A model generated the notes under the pieces. The model had not been told where the DNA came from. It ran no database searches and saw nothing but the letters and a program-made list of their open reading frames with translations. Of a stretch of 64,000 bases of DNA, positions 51,133-60,558 are shown piece after piece. Source of the DNA: Leucosporidium creatinivorum (Eukaryota; Basidiomycota; Microbotryomycetes; Leucosporidiales; Leucosporidiaceae); the NCBI GenBank assembly GCA_001600635.1, contig BCKL01000032.1:168668-232667 (forward strand), given 5' to 3'. The position numbers and the translations under genes are program-made. Position 1 is the stretch's first letter. Each line of letters begins with the position of its first letter.

Positions 51133-54100
51133 CTACTCGGCGATCTTCGTGCCCAAAGTCGCCCTCGCCTTCCCAATCACTCCACTCGCGCCCCACGCCA
51201 TCGCGAACAGCACAATCACCACATCCGTCGCCAGCACCGAGATACCCGCGAGCATGAACCTCGGAGCAAAGACCTTCCAGACCATCAAATGCCTTCGGAA
51301 GTAGGCGGCGAAGACGGCCGAGGAGAAGGCGACGAGGGATTGGTAGGCCATGTAGCTCCATCCTGAGCGAAGGAGATGGCGCGCGAGGAGCAGGGCGGGC
51401 TGGTCCTTGAGGGTGGGCGAGAGGTTCCAGAAGGTGAAGAGGGGGAGGGCGAGGGGGATGAGGATGTGGGAGGCGCCGAGGGTGTTGAGGATTACGAGGA
51501 GGGGCGAAAGTGGGTAGGTGAGGGTGGGGAGACCGATGAAGGCGGTGGACCATTGGATGGTGGAGAGGGCGGATTGATGGCCTGTGGTGAAGAAGGAGAG
51601 GTGGGCGAGAAGGGCGAGGATCGATATTTGGGTGAAGGAGGGGCCGGTGTGGGTCGGCGCTGCTGCAGTGGAGAGGGTGGAGGAGGTCATCGCTGCGTCG
51701 TTGGCGAGGAGGGCGTCCAACGAGGTCTGCGACGAGACGAGATCGTGCAGCGCCCGGACGTCGCGCTCCGAGTCGAAGATCTCGAGCAGGGCGAGAATGA
51801 CGACCACTTGGAGGGTGAGGACGATTTGCGCGGGAGGAGGGTTGACGAGGAAGATGAGGGTAAAAGCTGTGGCGTAGAAGAGGAGGTAGGAGGATCCCAG
51901 GGCGTTGGCGAACCCCGTGAACTTGATCTGAGTTTTGATCACGTTGCCTTGAGCGTCCTTGACCTGCTCGCGCTGCACTCGAAGGCAGAGCGGCGAGTAA
52001 TACCACACGACACTCGCCGTGAGAGGAGCGCCGACGAGCACGATCCTCGCAAAGCTCGTCTTGAGCGTCGTAGCGAGGGCGACTCCTTGGGCGTCGAGTC
52101 CTAATCCGGGGATCGTCCAGTCTACTGCCCAGTAAGCGACGGCGGAGAGGAGGAGACCTCGTACGGCGATCCCGAGGTAGGCGGGAGCGAGGGCGACGTC
52201 CGAGGCGGAGAGGGCGAGCGAGCGGCGAAGGAGGGTAGGGATGAACCACGCTGCTGCGAAGGCTAGGCCGATGATGGCGAGAGCGCCGAGGGATCCAGCG
52301 GGCTGATGGAAAGTGGCGTGGCACTGAGGTGCTTGCTCCTCCCTGCAGATCGTCGAATAGGCCATCAACCTCACGCATCCCAGCGCGACGAGGGTAAATC
52401 CGATGAGGCGCTTGCGAAGGCGAGCTTCAGGAGCAGCGAAGGATCGCACGAGAATGATGAGGAGGAGTGTGGTGAGGAGGTAGAGGACCACAGAGTCCTC
52501 GAAGACGGTGAACGAGTTGGAGGCGAAGATTGCCGAATGGGCGAGGACGGGAAGGAGGGGGGCGAGTCGACGGCCGAGGGTGGTCCAGCTCCAGAGGGAA
52601 GGGCGGGGGAGTCCGAAGGCCTCGACGATGGAGGCGGAGGAAGAGGGAGCGCCAATGACGGCGAGTTCGGCGCCCAGCCCGACGAGGAAGAGCGCCCCGA
52701 GCGGCTTGAGTCCACCGAGGAATCCAAACCCTCCGACCATCCACATCCCCAGCGTAGCCCACGCAGCCAACACAGCGCCCTCCACCCCCCTCCCGACCAA
52801 GAACCTCGCCCTCCCTCCCCTTCTCGCCTCAACGACCAACCTCAACGCCACGACCAGACTTCCCGCCCACAGCCCAAGTCCTCCACCCATCAGAATCGGG
52901 TCAAACCTCGCCCAGACCCCCCTCGCCTTACTCCTCGCCTTCCTCTCGTACATCCAAAACTTCTCCACCGCCCTCAACTCCATCTCCTCCTTCGTATGCC
53001 CCGGGGCGTGCGCACCCCGGAAAGCGGATTTCGCGATGGAGAGGATGAAATGCAGCTCGGGCATCGCGGGGAGGAGGTCCTTGCCTGAGGGGTAGGCGGT
53101 GTAGGTGGTGAGGTAGTGCGAGAGTTGGGAGGAAGTGAGCAGCGTTGCTTGTAGGAGGGTGGAGAGAGGGGAGAGGAGCTCGTGGTCGCGCGGTTGGGGA
53201 GTTGAGGGGGTGCGGCTGAAGAAGGAGCGTTTGGGAGGAGCGGTTTTGGTGGAGGCGTCTGGTGTGGGCGCGATGGGGAGGGAGGACTCGTGGAAGAAGA
53301 GTTCGGGGATGGGGAGGCCGAGATTGCCGAAAGGGATGGGAAGGCCGAGGAGGAGTGAGATGGTAGGAACGAGATCCACCTGCGCGACCGAGCGCGCGGG
53401 CTGCATAAGTCCCTTGGCCGGCCAATCGAGGTGCATGCGGTCGCCGAGCTCCGAAGCCGAGGTCGAGGCGTTGAAGAGCTGAGCGAGAGGGTGAGAAGCC
53501 GAGGTAGTAGGGTGCTTGAACCAGCTCGAGTCGATCATAGCCGGTCCCTTGGAGTAGATCCACAGCGCCGCTTCCAGCTCCTCGCGACTATCGCCTCCAT
53601 GGTCCCCTCGGTCCGTCATGCCATGGTCGCCAATCACGACCAGCAGCGTATCCTCATCCAGTCGCTCGACTACATCCTCGAGTAATCTTTGCGTCTCGAC
53701 GAGCTTGCGCGACGTCTCTGAATGCTCGGCGCCGAAGCGGTGGCCAGCGTGGTCGAGGCCGAGAGGATGGGCGATGATGATGTCCCATTCCTTGCTCCGT
53801 TCCTCCGAGAGCAGAGGGAGGAGATGCTCCCTCACTCCCTGATCGACGGTATCCAGATCCTCGACATTGAACGAATCGTACGGCCACACCGCTCCCTCGG
53901 TCCACACGCTGCCCTCCTTCCCCTCGGAACGAGGGAAGACGTTGAGCCACGTCTCATCTCCCACCATCGCGAGCCTCTTCCCAGCCCTCTTAGCCTGGGC
54001 TAACCAGTTATCCTCGCCTACTCGCTCGCCGGCAAAGTTGCTGCCCGCGTCGATGAAAGTAGGGAGCGAGCCGGTGGTGAGGCCTTTGAGGCGCTGGAGG

Positions 54101-54657
54101 GTGGTAGTCGGTGCGTCGGCGATGAAATGGGAGAGGAACGAGTGGGTAGGTCGTTGGGAGGTGAGTTCGTAGGGGAGAGAGATGTGGTTCGTATAGTAAT
54201 GGGAGGAGGGCGCAGGGTTGTTGGAGACGGGGAGGACGAAATCGGCGCGCAGGGCATCGACGACGAGGAGAACCATCTTGCTGTGAGTAGGGGGAAGGGA
54301 GCACGACGCGTCGAGGTTCCCGCTCGGGGCGATGGGGTCGCAGTCGTTCACTTCGAGGAGGGCCGTTCGGGTGAGAAGGAAGCCCCGGCTGAAGAGGAGC
54401 ATGTTGATGAGGTGGAGGGAGGCGAGGAAGGCGAGCCCCAGGACGAGGAGGGAGGTGGAGGAGAGGAAGGGGAGGGTGTGCAGGTAGCGCCGCACGCGGT
54501 AGCGGATGTCGAGGTTGGCGGGCTCGGCGAAGAGGGCATCTTGGGGCGCTTTGACTTTGGAGTTGGCGGCTAAAGTAGCGCGCTGGGTTGATGTACGCTC
54601 ATCGTTGTCGGAGACTTCCTCGATCTTGGCCATGTCGGTGGCTGTGTGAGATGCCAA
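51133..54657 (-). CDS. GPI13: GPI ethanolamine phosphate transferase 3 (PIG-O)
   Basis: Adds phosphoethanolamine to the third mannose of the GPI anchor in the ER membrane, the residue later linked to the protein. 1,174 aa in one exon. An N-terminal TM (LPFLSSTSLLVLGLAFLASLHLINMLLF) precedes the luminal alkaline-phosphatase-like domain: KMVLLVVDALRADFVLP, GLTTGSLPTFIDAG, AHPLGLDHAGHRFG and VVIGDHGMTDRGDHGG (metal ligands D, T, D, H). It continues with a polytopic C-terminal region of about a dozen TM segments (LGLWAGSLVVALRLVVEARR, LFLVGLGAELAVIGAP...). It ends ATDVVIVLFAMAWGASGVIGKARATLGTKIAE. Whether Met 54657 or 54633 (MAKIEEVSDNDE) starts is undecided. The absence of introns over 3.5 kb stands out in this intron-dense window. 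Confidence 0.94.
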   Translation of the reverse strand: MASHTATDMAKIEEVSDNDERTSTQRATLAANSKVKAPQDALFAEPANLDIRYRVRRYLHTLPFLSSTSLLVLGLAFLASLHLINMLLFSRGFLLTRTALLEVNDCDPIAPSGNLDASCSLPPTHSKMVLLVVDALRADFVLPVSNNPAPSSHYYTNHISLPYELTSQRPTHSFLSHFIADAPTTTLQRLKGLTTGSLPTFIDAGSNFAGERVGEDNWLAQAKRAGKRLAMVGDETWLNVFPRSEGKEGSVWTEGAVWPYDSFNVEDLDTVDQGVREHLLPLLSEERSKEWDIIIAHPLGLDHAGHRFGAEHSETSRKLVETQRLLEDVVERLDEDTLLVVIGDHGMTDRGDHGGDSREELEAALWIYSKGPAMIDSSWFKHPTTSASHPLAQLFNASTSASELGDRMHLDWPAKGLMQPARSVAQVDLVPTISLLLGLPIPFGNLGLPIPELFFHESSLPIAPTPDASTKTAPPKRSFFSRTPSTPQPRDHELLSPLSTLLQATLLTSSQLSHYLTTYTAYPSGKDLLPAMPELHFILSIAKSAFRGAHAPGHTKEEMELRAVEKFWMYERKARSKARGVWARFDPILMGGGLGLWAGSLVVALRLVVEARRGGRARFLVGRGVEGAVLAAWATLGMWMVGGFGFLGGLKPLGALFLVGLGAELAVIGAPSSSASIVEAFGLPRPSLWSWTTLGRRLAPLLPVLAHSAIFASNSFTVFEDSVVLYLLTTLLLIILVRSFAAPEARLRKRLIGFTLVALGCVRLMAYSTICREEQAPQCHATFHQPAGSLGALAIIGLAFAAAWFIPTLLRRSLALSASDVALAPAYLGIAVRGLLLSAVAYWAVDWTIPGLGLDAQGVALATTLKTSFARIVLVGAPLTASVVWYYSPLCLRVQREQVKDAQGNVIKTQIKFTGFANALGSSYLLFYATAFTLIFLVNPPPAQIVLTLQVVVILALLEIFDSERDVRALHDLVSSQTSLDALLANDAAMTSSTLSTAAAPTHTGPSFTQISILALLAHLSFFTTGHQSALSTIQWSTAFIGLPTLTYPLSPLLVILNTLGASHILIPLALPLFTFWNLSPTLKDQPALLLARHLLRSGWSYMAYQSLVAFSSAVFAAYFRRHLMVWKVFAPRFMLAGISVLATDVVIVLFAMAWGASGVIGKARATLGTKIAE

Positions 54658-55137
54658 GGGTCAGCTCTGAGATGAGGAGCTGCTAGCGCTGAAGCCTGTG
54701 TGCGCCATCTTGCGCCGTTCCGACAGCAGAAGTAGTCCAAGTATTACTGCAGAGCAAGTCCAGAAACTGCAACTCACTGGTACTAGCTGAGACCGAAGCT
54801 CGAGCACGATACCGAGACGGGAAAGGTGGAAAAGGGTCGACGAGCTGCTGTAGAGCGAGAGGTGAGCGGGGTCCATGCTGTAGCCCTGTAGGTACTTACT
54901 AGTAGTCTGCTGAGTATATCTGAGCTCCTCTTAGAGACGACGGTCCGGTTCGAGTGAACTGAACGAGGGCAAGCGCTGGGAGCTCGACGCGACAGCTCTT
55001 GTGCTCCGCCTACATTCTCATCTTGACCGCTTCGCCTCGCCTACAGCCTCAAAATTAAGCTCAGAAAGCGTCAATCAACTGCCAGCCCTACCGTTCTACA
55101 CATCTCGCGCTTTGAGGCGCCCCCACCTCTCCTCAGC
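54658..55137. promoter_or_regulatory. Divergent promoter region (GPI13 / membrane protein)
   Basis: Lies between GPI13 (minus) and the 55.1-kb gene (plus). No gene is seen. A minus-strand 5'UTR intron seems possible near 54.75-54.9 kb, but the borders are not firm. Confidence 0.35.
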
Positions 55138-55959
55138 ATGCGACTCCCTCTCCCCCTTCTCTCTCTCCTCCTCGCTTCCTTCCTCTTACCGCTGGCCAGC
55201 GCCCTCCTCCCATCTTTCAGCTCCTCGGCCAGCGGCATGACCTTCTGCAAATGCTTGTGCTTCTCCAATTCCACAATCATCCCCCTCTACCTCCCCAAAG
55301 ACCCCATCCACCCTTGCCTCTCCTGTACAAAACAATTCTGCCTGGACCAGAAATTACCCGCTTGCTTGGGTGCTACTAGCGGAGATGAGGATTTGGATAC
55401 GGGCACAGGGGAAGATGGGGATGTAGAGGCGAGGTGCTTTCGTGAGTTGGCGGAGCTCGGGGCTGTGCTCGAGTGCTTCAAGCGAGTGAGACTCACCTAT
55501 ACCCACTACACAGAGCGCGACTCGCCCAAATCCCACGTCCTCGTCATCCTCTTCATCATCGTCACTTCCATCCTCCTCGTCGGCGCCGTCCTCAAGACCT
55601 ACGGCATCGACCTACAGGCCATCTTCCAGCGTGCAGGGTTACGAGGACTAGTACAAGTGGGTTTTGCGTGCTCTCGAGTAGCTCGCGTTGCTCGAAAATC
55701 AACAGAGGAGCAAGGGCAGCCGCTCGGCGTTGGTCAACTCGGTGCTGACCGCTCCTCTCCTCTCTTCTTCCCCTTTCCTACCTCTGCAACTCCCTCTCCT
55801 CTCTCCTCTCTCCTTCCACTCCCCCACCTCCGACCCCACCCCATCTCCATCGCCAAACCACAGGAATTCGCCTCCCTCGCCTCCTCCCTCGCCTCGAGAC
55901 GGCCAACAAGAAGCGGCGCCCGAGGAGGAGCAGGGCAGTATAGCTCGATGCCTTTGTAG
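55138..55959 (+). CDS. Conserved fungal Cys-rich secretory-pathway membrane protein
   Basis: Four exons. Signal peptide MRLPLPLLSLLLASFLLPLASALL; lumenal Cys-rich region MTFCKCLCFSNSTIIPLYLPKDPIHPCLSCTKQFCLDQKLPACLGATSGDEDLDTGTGEDGDVEARCF. An intron (donor GTGAGT at about 55442, acceptor ACAG at about 55508) joins CF|QRDSPKSHVLVILFIIVTSILLVGAVLKTYGIDLQAIFQRAGLRGLVQ, the single TM. Two more introns lead to RSKGSRSAL and EFASLASSLASRRPTRSGARGGAGQYSSMPL. The TFCKC.C.SNSTII, PCLSCTxQFCLDQ and GDVEARCFxRDSPK motifs recur in uncharacterised ascomycete and basidiomycete proteins, from memory. The NST sequon is a probable N-glycan site. Type I topology is expected. Function unknown. Confidence 0.72.
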   Translation: MRLPLPLLSLLLASFLLPLASALLPSFSSSASGMTFCKCLCFSNSTIIPLYLPKDPIHPCLSCTKQFCLDQKLPACLGATSGDEDLDTGTGEDGDVEARCFRELAELGAVLECFKRVRLTYTHYTERDSPKSHVLVILFIIVTSILLVGAVLKTYGIDLQAIFQRAGLRGLVQVGFACSRVARVARKSTEEQGQPLGVGQLGADRSSPLFFPFPTSATPSPLSSLLPLPHLRPHPISIAKPQEFASLASSLASRRPTRSGARGGAGQYSSMPL

Positions 55960-56127
55960 ACACCTGGTGCGAGGGGGGAATGTATAGTAGAATTGTTCGG
56001 CATGGGATGAGGGATGAGAGCGCGAGCGGAAGAGTGGGAGAGGCAAGAGCGAGCTAACGCCGAGCTTCACCAGAACCTGGTCGGAGGAGGCGATGGCGGG
56101 TGGTCAGCGGTCGCAGAAGCTCACTGA

Positions 56128-56799
56128 ATGCTTCTGCACGAGTCAGCGACCGCGACAGCGGGCCGAGAGATTACTCGCCGGTCGAAGCCAGCAAGTGAGA
56201 TTCGACTTGGCCGTCGCTTTCGCTGCTTCTCCGGATCTCCTCCCACCTTCACGTCGGCTCGCTCTCGTCTCGCTTCGGAGGAAAATACAGCAGCTCAGCA
56301 GAAGCTGCTAGGAAAGTTCAGCTCGATTCAGCCACCCTCACCTGCTCGAGTCGACCAGCTACAGCTCTTTGCTCTCCCGCTCTCGGCCCTCCTCGTCGCC
56401 CTCTCGTTGCTCGCTGCTAGGAAGCTCTCCGGCGCTTGTTCGATTAGCTCAGGGTGGGTCATCACCACATATTATCTACCTGCTCCGACAGCTGACCATT
56501 CTATTTGCCTGCAGAGCTCTACATCGCCGCTCTCTTCTCTTGAGGTCCAAGCTCGCCCGTCCGTCAACAACGTCTGTGCGCGAGGTCGAGTCAGTTTTGT
56601 GTGAGTCAGAAGGAGAAGGAGAGATGTAGTGAACAGAGATGTATACGAGTCACAGCAGAAGCTGACTGTTCACTCCCTGCTCTCCCTAGCTCGACACTCG
56701 GCGCTCGGCGATCCCTCTCCTCCTTCATTCTCGGTCTTTCCTCGCCTCTCAATCCCAATTCCGCTACCTTTCAGCAGCGCGTGCCCAAATCCACCCTTT
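56128..56799 (+). repeat. Conserved spliced F-box leader, copy C
   Basis: Exon A (reading in part GRRFRCFSGSPPTFTSARSRLASEENTAAQQKLLGKFSSIQPPSPARVDQLQLFALPLSALLVALSLLAARKLSGACSISSG) ends before an intron at 56454-56514. Exon B is 56515-56598, the second intron 56599-56689, and exon C from 56690 runs into the F-box start. Intron sites and landmark sequences are the same as in copies A and B. Exon C begins CTCGACACTCGGCGCTCGGCG, one base different from copy B over this stretch. Confidence 0.72.
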
Positions 56800-57989
56800 A
56801 TGCCCATCCCCACCCTCCCTCCTGAGCTCATCGGCGCCATTATAAAGCATCTTCGCCCAGACTGGGGCTCGAACCTCACCTACCTCGAGCAGGAGGAGCG
56901 GAGCAAGCCCTCGCCGTCTGTTGTCGAGTCAACTCAGTCGTACGCACATTCGCACGGGAAGCGCTATACAATTGCGTTCTGCTGGCATCGGTGTGCTGCA
57001 CCAAGTCCTCGCTGAGGGAGAACGACAAAAAGGTCCTCCGACTCCTCACATCCAACCCCGACATTGCTTAAGTCGTCCGAGGCCTCGAAATATATACGGA
57101 GCGCCATGCCGACCCGGTGGAGGTCAAAACAGCATTCGGACAAGCGCTAAAGGCCTGCGCCGAGCTCCGTCATCTCAGCTTTCGCATCGTCAGCTTTGAC
57201 ATTGCGGGGGAAGCATGGGGATGGGGATGGCTAGAAAGAGCAGTTATAAAGCAGAGCCCAAAGCTCGTGAGCTTTAGCGCTGGAGGGGATTACGCGTTAA
57301 CGCCGCGGCTCTTACACGACATGCTCGAGCAACTGCCGGCTCTGCGCACCCTAGAGCTACCTCTGCCGAAGGGGCTCAAGTCCTTATCATCCCCCATCTC
57401 CCTACGCCTCGAATCGGTCACCCTTCACGGTTGGGTTGACGTCGCCTCTCTGGCCCACCTCCTCGGCAGCTCACAACGCTCGCTACGCTCTTTCGAGCTC
57501 GTGCAGGGTTTTCGCCAAGGCCAGTCTTTCGACTTCTCTCCCTACTCGTCTCTCAGCACCATCAAGATTGAGATGCAGCACATCACCAGTCGTGACGAGG
57601 ATCGGCGACGCCTCTTCGGCTCCATCGGGACCGTTCCATCCCTTCAAATCCTCGCTCTTACGCTCTACCACTCGCCACCGCCCCCCTGCCGCCCCTTCCT
57701 CCGCATCATCGAGCCGGCACGACCACTTCACCTTCTCCCAGCATCCCTCCGCCGCATCGAAGGCGCCGAATTTCTCTCCTTGTCCACCTCCTACCTCCTC
57801 TCGGCTTTCAACGACCCGAGCTGCCTCCCCGCCCTCGAGTACATCCAGTTGTACTCTGGAGTGACTAGACGGGAAGATGGATGGGGAGCACGACGGCCGG
57901 CCGGCCAGCTCGGGAAGGTGGAGGAGGCAGCGGAGGCGAGGGGTATCGAGCTAGTGTGGTGGAACGAGCCAGTGAATGCGCCCAGGTGA
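56800..57989 (+). pseudogene. F-box gene with one frameshift and one stop
   Basis: The start MPIPTLPPELIGAIIKHLRPDWGSNLTYLEQEE matches the intact 42.6-kb gene (MPQPILPPELIGAIVKEIG...). At about 56895-56902 the frame changes; family sequence then continues EQALAVCCRVNSVVRTFAREALYNCVLLASVCCTKSSLREND...TSNPDIA. A TAA at 57069-57071 interrupts this, before VVRGLEIYTERHADPVEVKTAFGQALKACAELRHLSF... The rest is open to the tail AARGIELVW-like sequence (AEARGIELVWWNEPVNAPR). Relative to the intact gene this is one frameshift and one nonsense change. It retains the leader copy C. Confidence 0.75.
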
Positions 57990-58205
57990 TAGGACGCTGG
58001 GCACGAGTAGAATTTTCCCGTGATATTAGCAAGGGGCGTGAGCACGGGTAGTGATGAAGCCAAGGAAGGAGCTCGGTGGGGAGAAACGATCAAGCAGCTC
58101 GGCGAAGCTCTAGGTCCCGCTGCTCTCGCTCGTCGCCCTCGAAGACTTATATATCACACTATAATGCAAAACGACTAAGATAAGAGTACTGCACGATCCA
58201 CGACC

Positions 58206-60144
58206 TCACACCTCCAGCACCAAGCTCTCGACTCGGCGCAGAGCGAGCCTCGAAAGCCACCTCACGCCGCGGTAAACTTGACGAATCGCTCGGAGGACGC
58301 CGATGACGACAAACTGGCGTTGGATAAAAGGTGTTGGTGCAGCAAGGTCGGAAGGAGGGGTAGAGAAGAGGCGGAAGCGATCAGCGAGCGCCTCGGCTGG
58401 AGACGAGAGATCAATAGCTCACCACAACGGCTAGAGCCTGGCTTGCGTTGTTGGCGATGGCGTCGCGACCGTTCCGACGTGCTTGAGGACGAGCAGCGCG
58501 TAGTAGACCTCGAGCGATCGGCGAGAGGAAGGAGGTGGCTACGAGGCCTCGAGTCGTCAGCGAACTGCTCGGCGACGATACGAGGCAACGACGACGTACC
58601 GAGGTAGCCATGAAACACAGAAACAATGCCAATGAGCGATAGACCCTTGCTGAAGTGCAGCAACGTTCCCAACAGCCACCTCGGCAAGAACGCACGCCTC
58701 CTTGCCCTCCTTGCAGCCTTGCCCCTCTGCGCCTTCCGCTTCTGTCGCTCCTTCTCCTCGTACCCAGGCAAGTCGAACAGGATGAGAGGGTCGTTGACGA
58801 TAGCCGACAGATGAGAGAAGATGCCGACGCTGTCGTCCAGGTCGTCGTCCCCATTTGTGATCGCCGAGGGAGTGGGAGCGGCGAGTTGGGTGAGGCGGGT
58901 GTCGAAGAAGGTGACGGCATCGCGGACGCCTTCGGAAAGGATGATGTGGTCGGAGACGAAAATGTCTGGTGGATGGAAAGGCGGAGGAGGGGGAGGCGAT
59001 GGATTGGGAGCAAAATTGAGGAAGGGAAGGTGGAAAGGCCGAAGAGCCAAAGTTAGCTCGGCTCGCTTGTACCTCGACGTGAAAAGCAGCAACGCGCCTT
59101 CAAACATGCCTCCCGAGAGCGTAGCTCTCCTCTTCTCGGCAACCGAGATCAATGTGTTGGCGAGGAAGCCGGAGAGCCAGATGAGGAAGGTGAAGAGCAA
59201 CAGAGTGAGGCCGAGGAGAGTGGCTATGGGGAGACGCGCAGAGGTCAGCCTCTGGTCGAGTACGGCGCACTAGCTCAGGCAGATGACCTACCGCGAGAGG
59301 TGAAGAGCTTGGCGACCGTGGTGCGCCGAAATCGGTACTTGTCTACAGGACAAGGTCAGTCAGGCGCCGGATAGCTCAAAAAGTGATTCGAACTCACATC
59401 CACACTGGTCGCAGGCGTAGAACGAAGCTGTCGGGGAGATGCTCGACGGTCAGCCGTTGCGAGCGAAGGCCGAGGGCAGCGCTGCCGAGCGAGCTCGTAG
59501 ACTTACAAGAGTTGGCGCTCGCTTGCCTCCACTGGTCCAGGCATTTTACATGGACGTGTCGGCTCTATCGTAAACCAGCAGTCAGCCTACAGATCTCAGC
59601 GCAAGGCCGAAGATCCACTCACCGTACCCCGACAGACACAAGGCGAGAACAGCTTGCCCAATTCCTCCTCCTCCTCGGGTCCACCAAAGCAGATCCTACA
59701 GACCTTGTCCTGCTCCTCCGCTGCACCAGGCGCTGCCCTCGGTGCTTCCTGAGGCGGCTCCTGGTCGGCAGCTGACCCCGAAGCTCCCTCCGCCGGCCGA
59801 CGACGACGCAGCCCCGTCAAGTGATGGTGCACAAAGTCGTCTTCGTCCTCCTCGGGCTCCTCTCCTGCTGTACCGGTGCTTGTAGTGCTGCCACGTCGGT
59901 CGGCGGTACTTCCGGGATGCGAGTCTGCTGCAGCTTGCTCGAGAGTGGGCGGTGGAGGTGAGGGGATGTGCAGGATCTCTACGCTGCCATCCTCTGCTTG
60001 CTGCTGCTCGACGCGCTGCTTGAGAGCTTCGCGAGCAAGGACGAGCTGGTCTTGCCAAGCGGCTTGGTCGGGCGAAGGGGGCGCGCTCGTCGCTTCTTCG
60101 ACTGGTGCAGGGATGTTGGGAATGAGGTGGGAGTTCTCCTCCAT
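58206..60144 (-). CDS. MARCH-type RING-CH E3 ubiquitin ligase
   Basis: The first exon (MEENSHLIPNIPAPVEEATSAPPSPDQAAWQDQLVLAREALKQRVEQQQAEDGSVEILHIPSPPPPTLEQAA...) is disordered and ends in the RING-CH start VCRICFGGPEEEEELGKLFSPCVCRGT. Short exons complete the finger: HVHVKCLDQWRQASANS, then FYACDQCGYKYRFRRTT. The C4HC3 order (C-x2-C, CxC, H, C, C-x2-C) is that of MARCH ligases. TM segments follow (LTLLLFTFLIWLSGFLANTLISV, and a later SLIGIVSVFHGYL region); a basic loop precedes them. The end of the gene is ...FVVIGVLRAIRQVYRGVRWLSRLALRRVESLVLEV. Domain order matches fungal Ssm4/MARCH-like ligases of the secretory pathway; the substrate is unknown. Confidence 0.85.
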
Positions 60145-60558
60145 CGCTGAGACGGTACAGAAGTGATGAAGAGATGAGCGAGTCTTGAGAAAGAGAGACC
60201 TTTGAAGCGGGGTAAATGGGGAGCATCAGACGAACATGTAGGGCTCTGAGAGCAAGCCGACGTGACTTGGGGCGAAGAGGAGGACGCTACGAGTGGTAAG
60301 CTTAGCTTGGCTGCTTAGCCGAGTGCTTGTCCCCCTATAGCTCGCCCCAGCTTCGCCGAGCTCTCACCCTGGCCTCTCGCCTCGTGCTAGAAGTACGAGG
60401 AACAGACTGCCTTGGAGTGCATGGATACGAAACACTGCCTCTCCCGACCTAGTTCTACAGACCACCACCACCCTCAAACCCTCGCGCGCCTCTTGATCAT
60501 GCTCGGCGATGCTTCAACCAGTTGACCCCGGCCGAGCTCAATCCCTCCCTCTTTTTCC
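60145..60558. other. Intergenic between MARCH-like gene and HOP2
   Basis: No gene is supported. It should hold the MARCH-gene promoter and the HOP2 terminator. Confidence 0.4.

Noticed and set aside
51376-53100. Several long plus-strand frames opposite GPI13 (51376-52104, 52306-53088)
   Set aside because: Glu/Gly/Arg-rich low-complexity products of the antisense strand of a real gene; no motifs.
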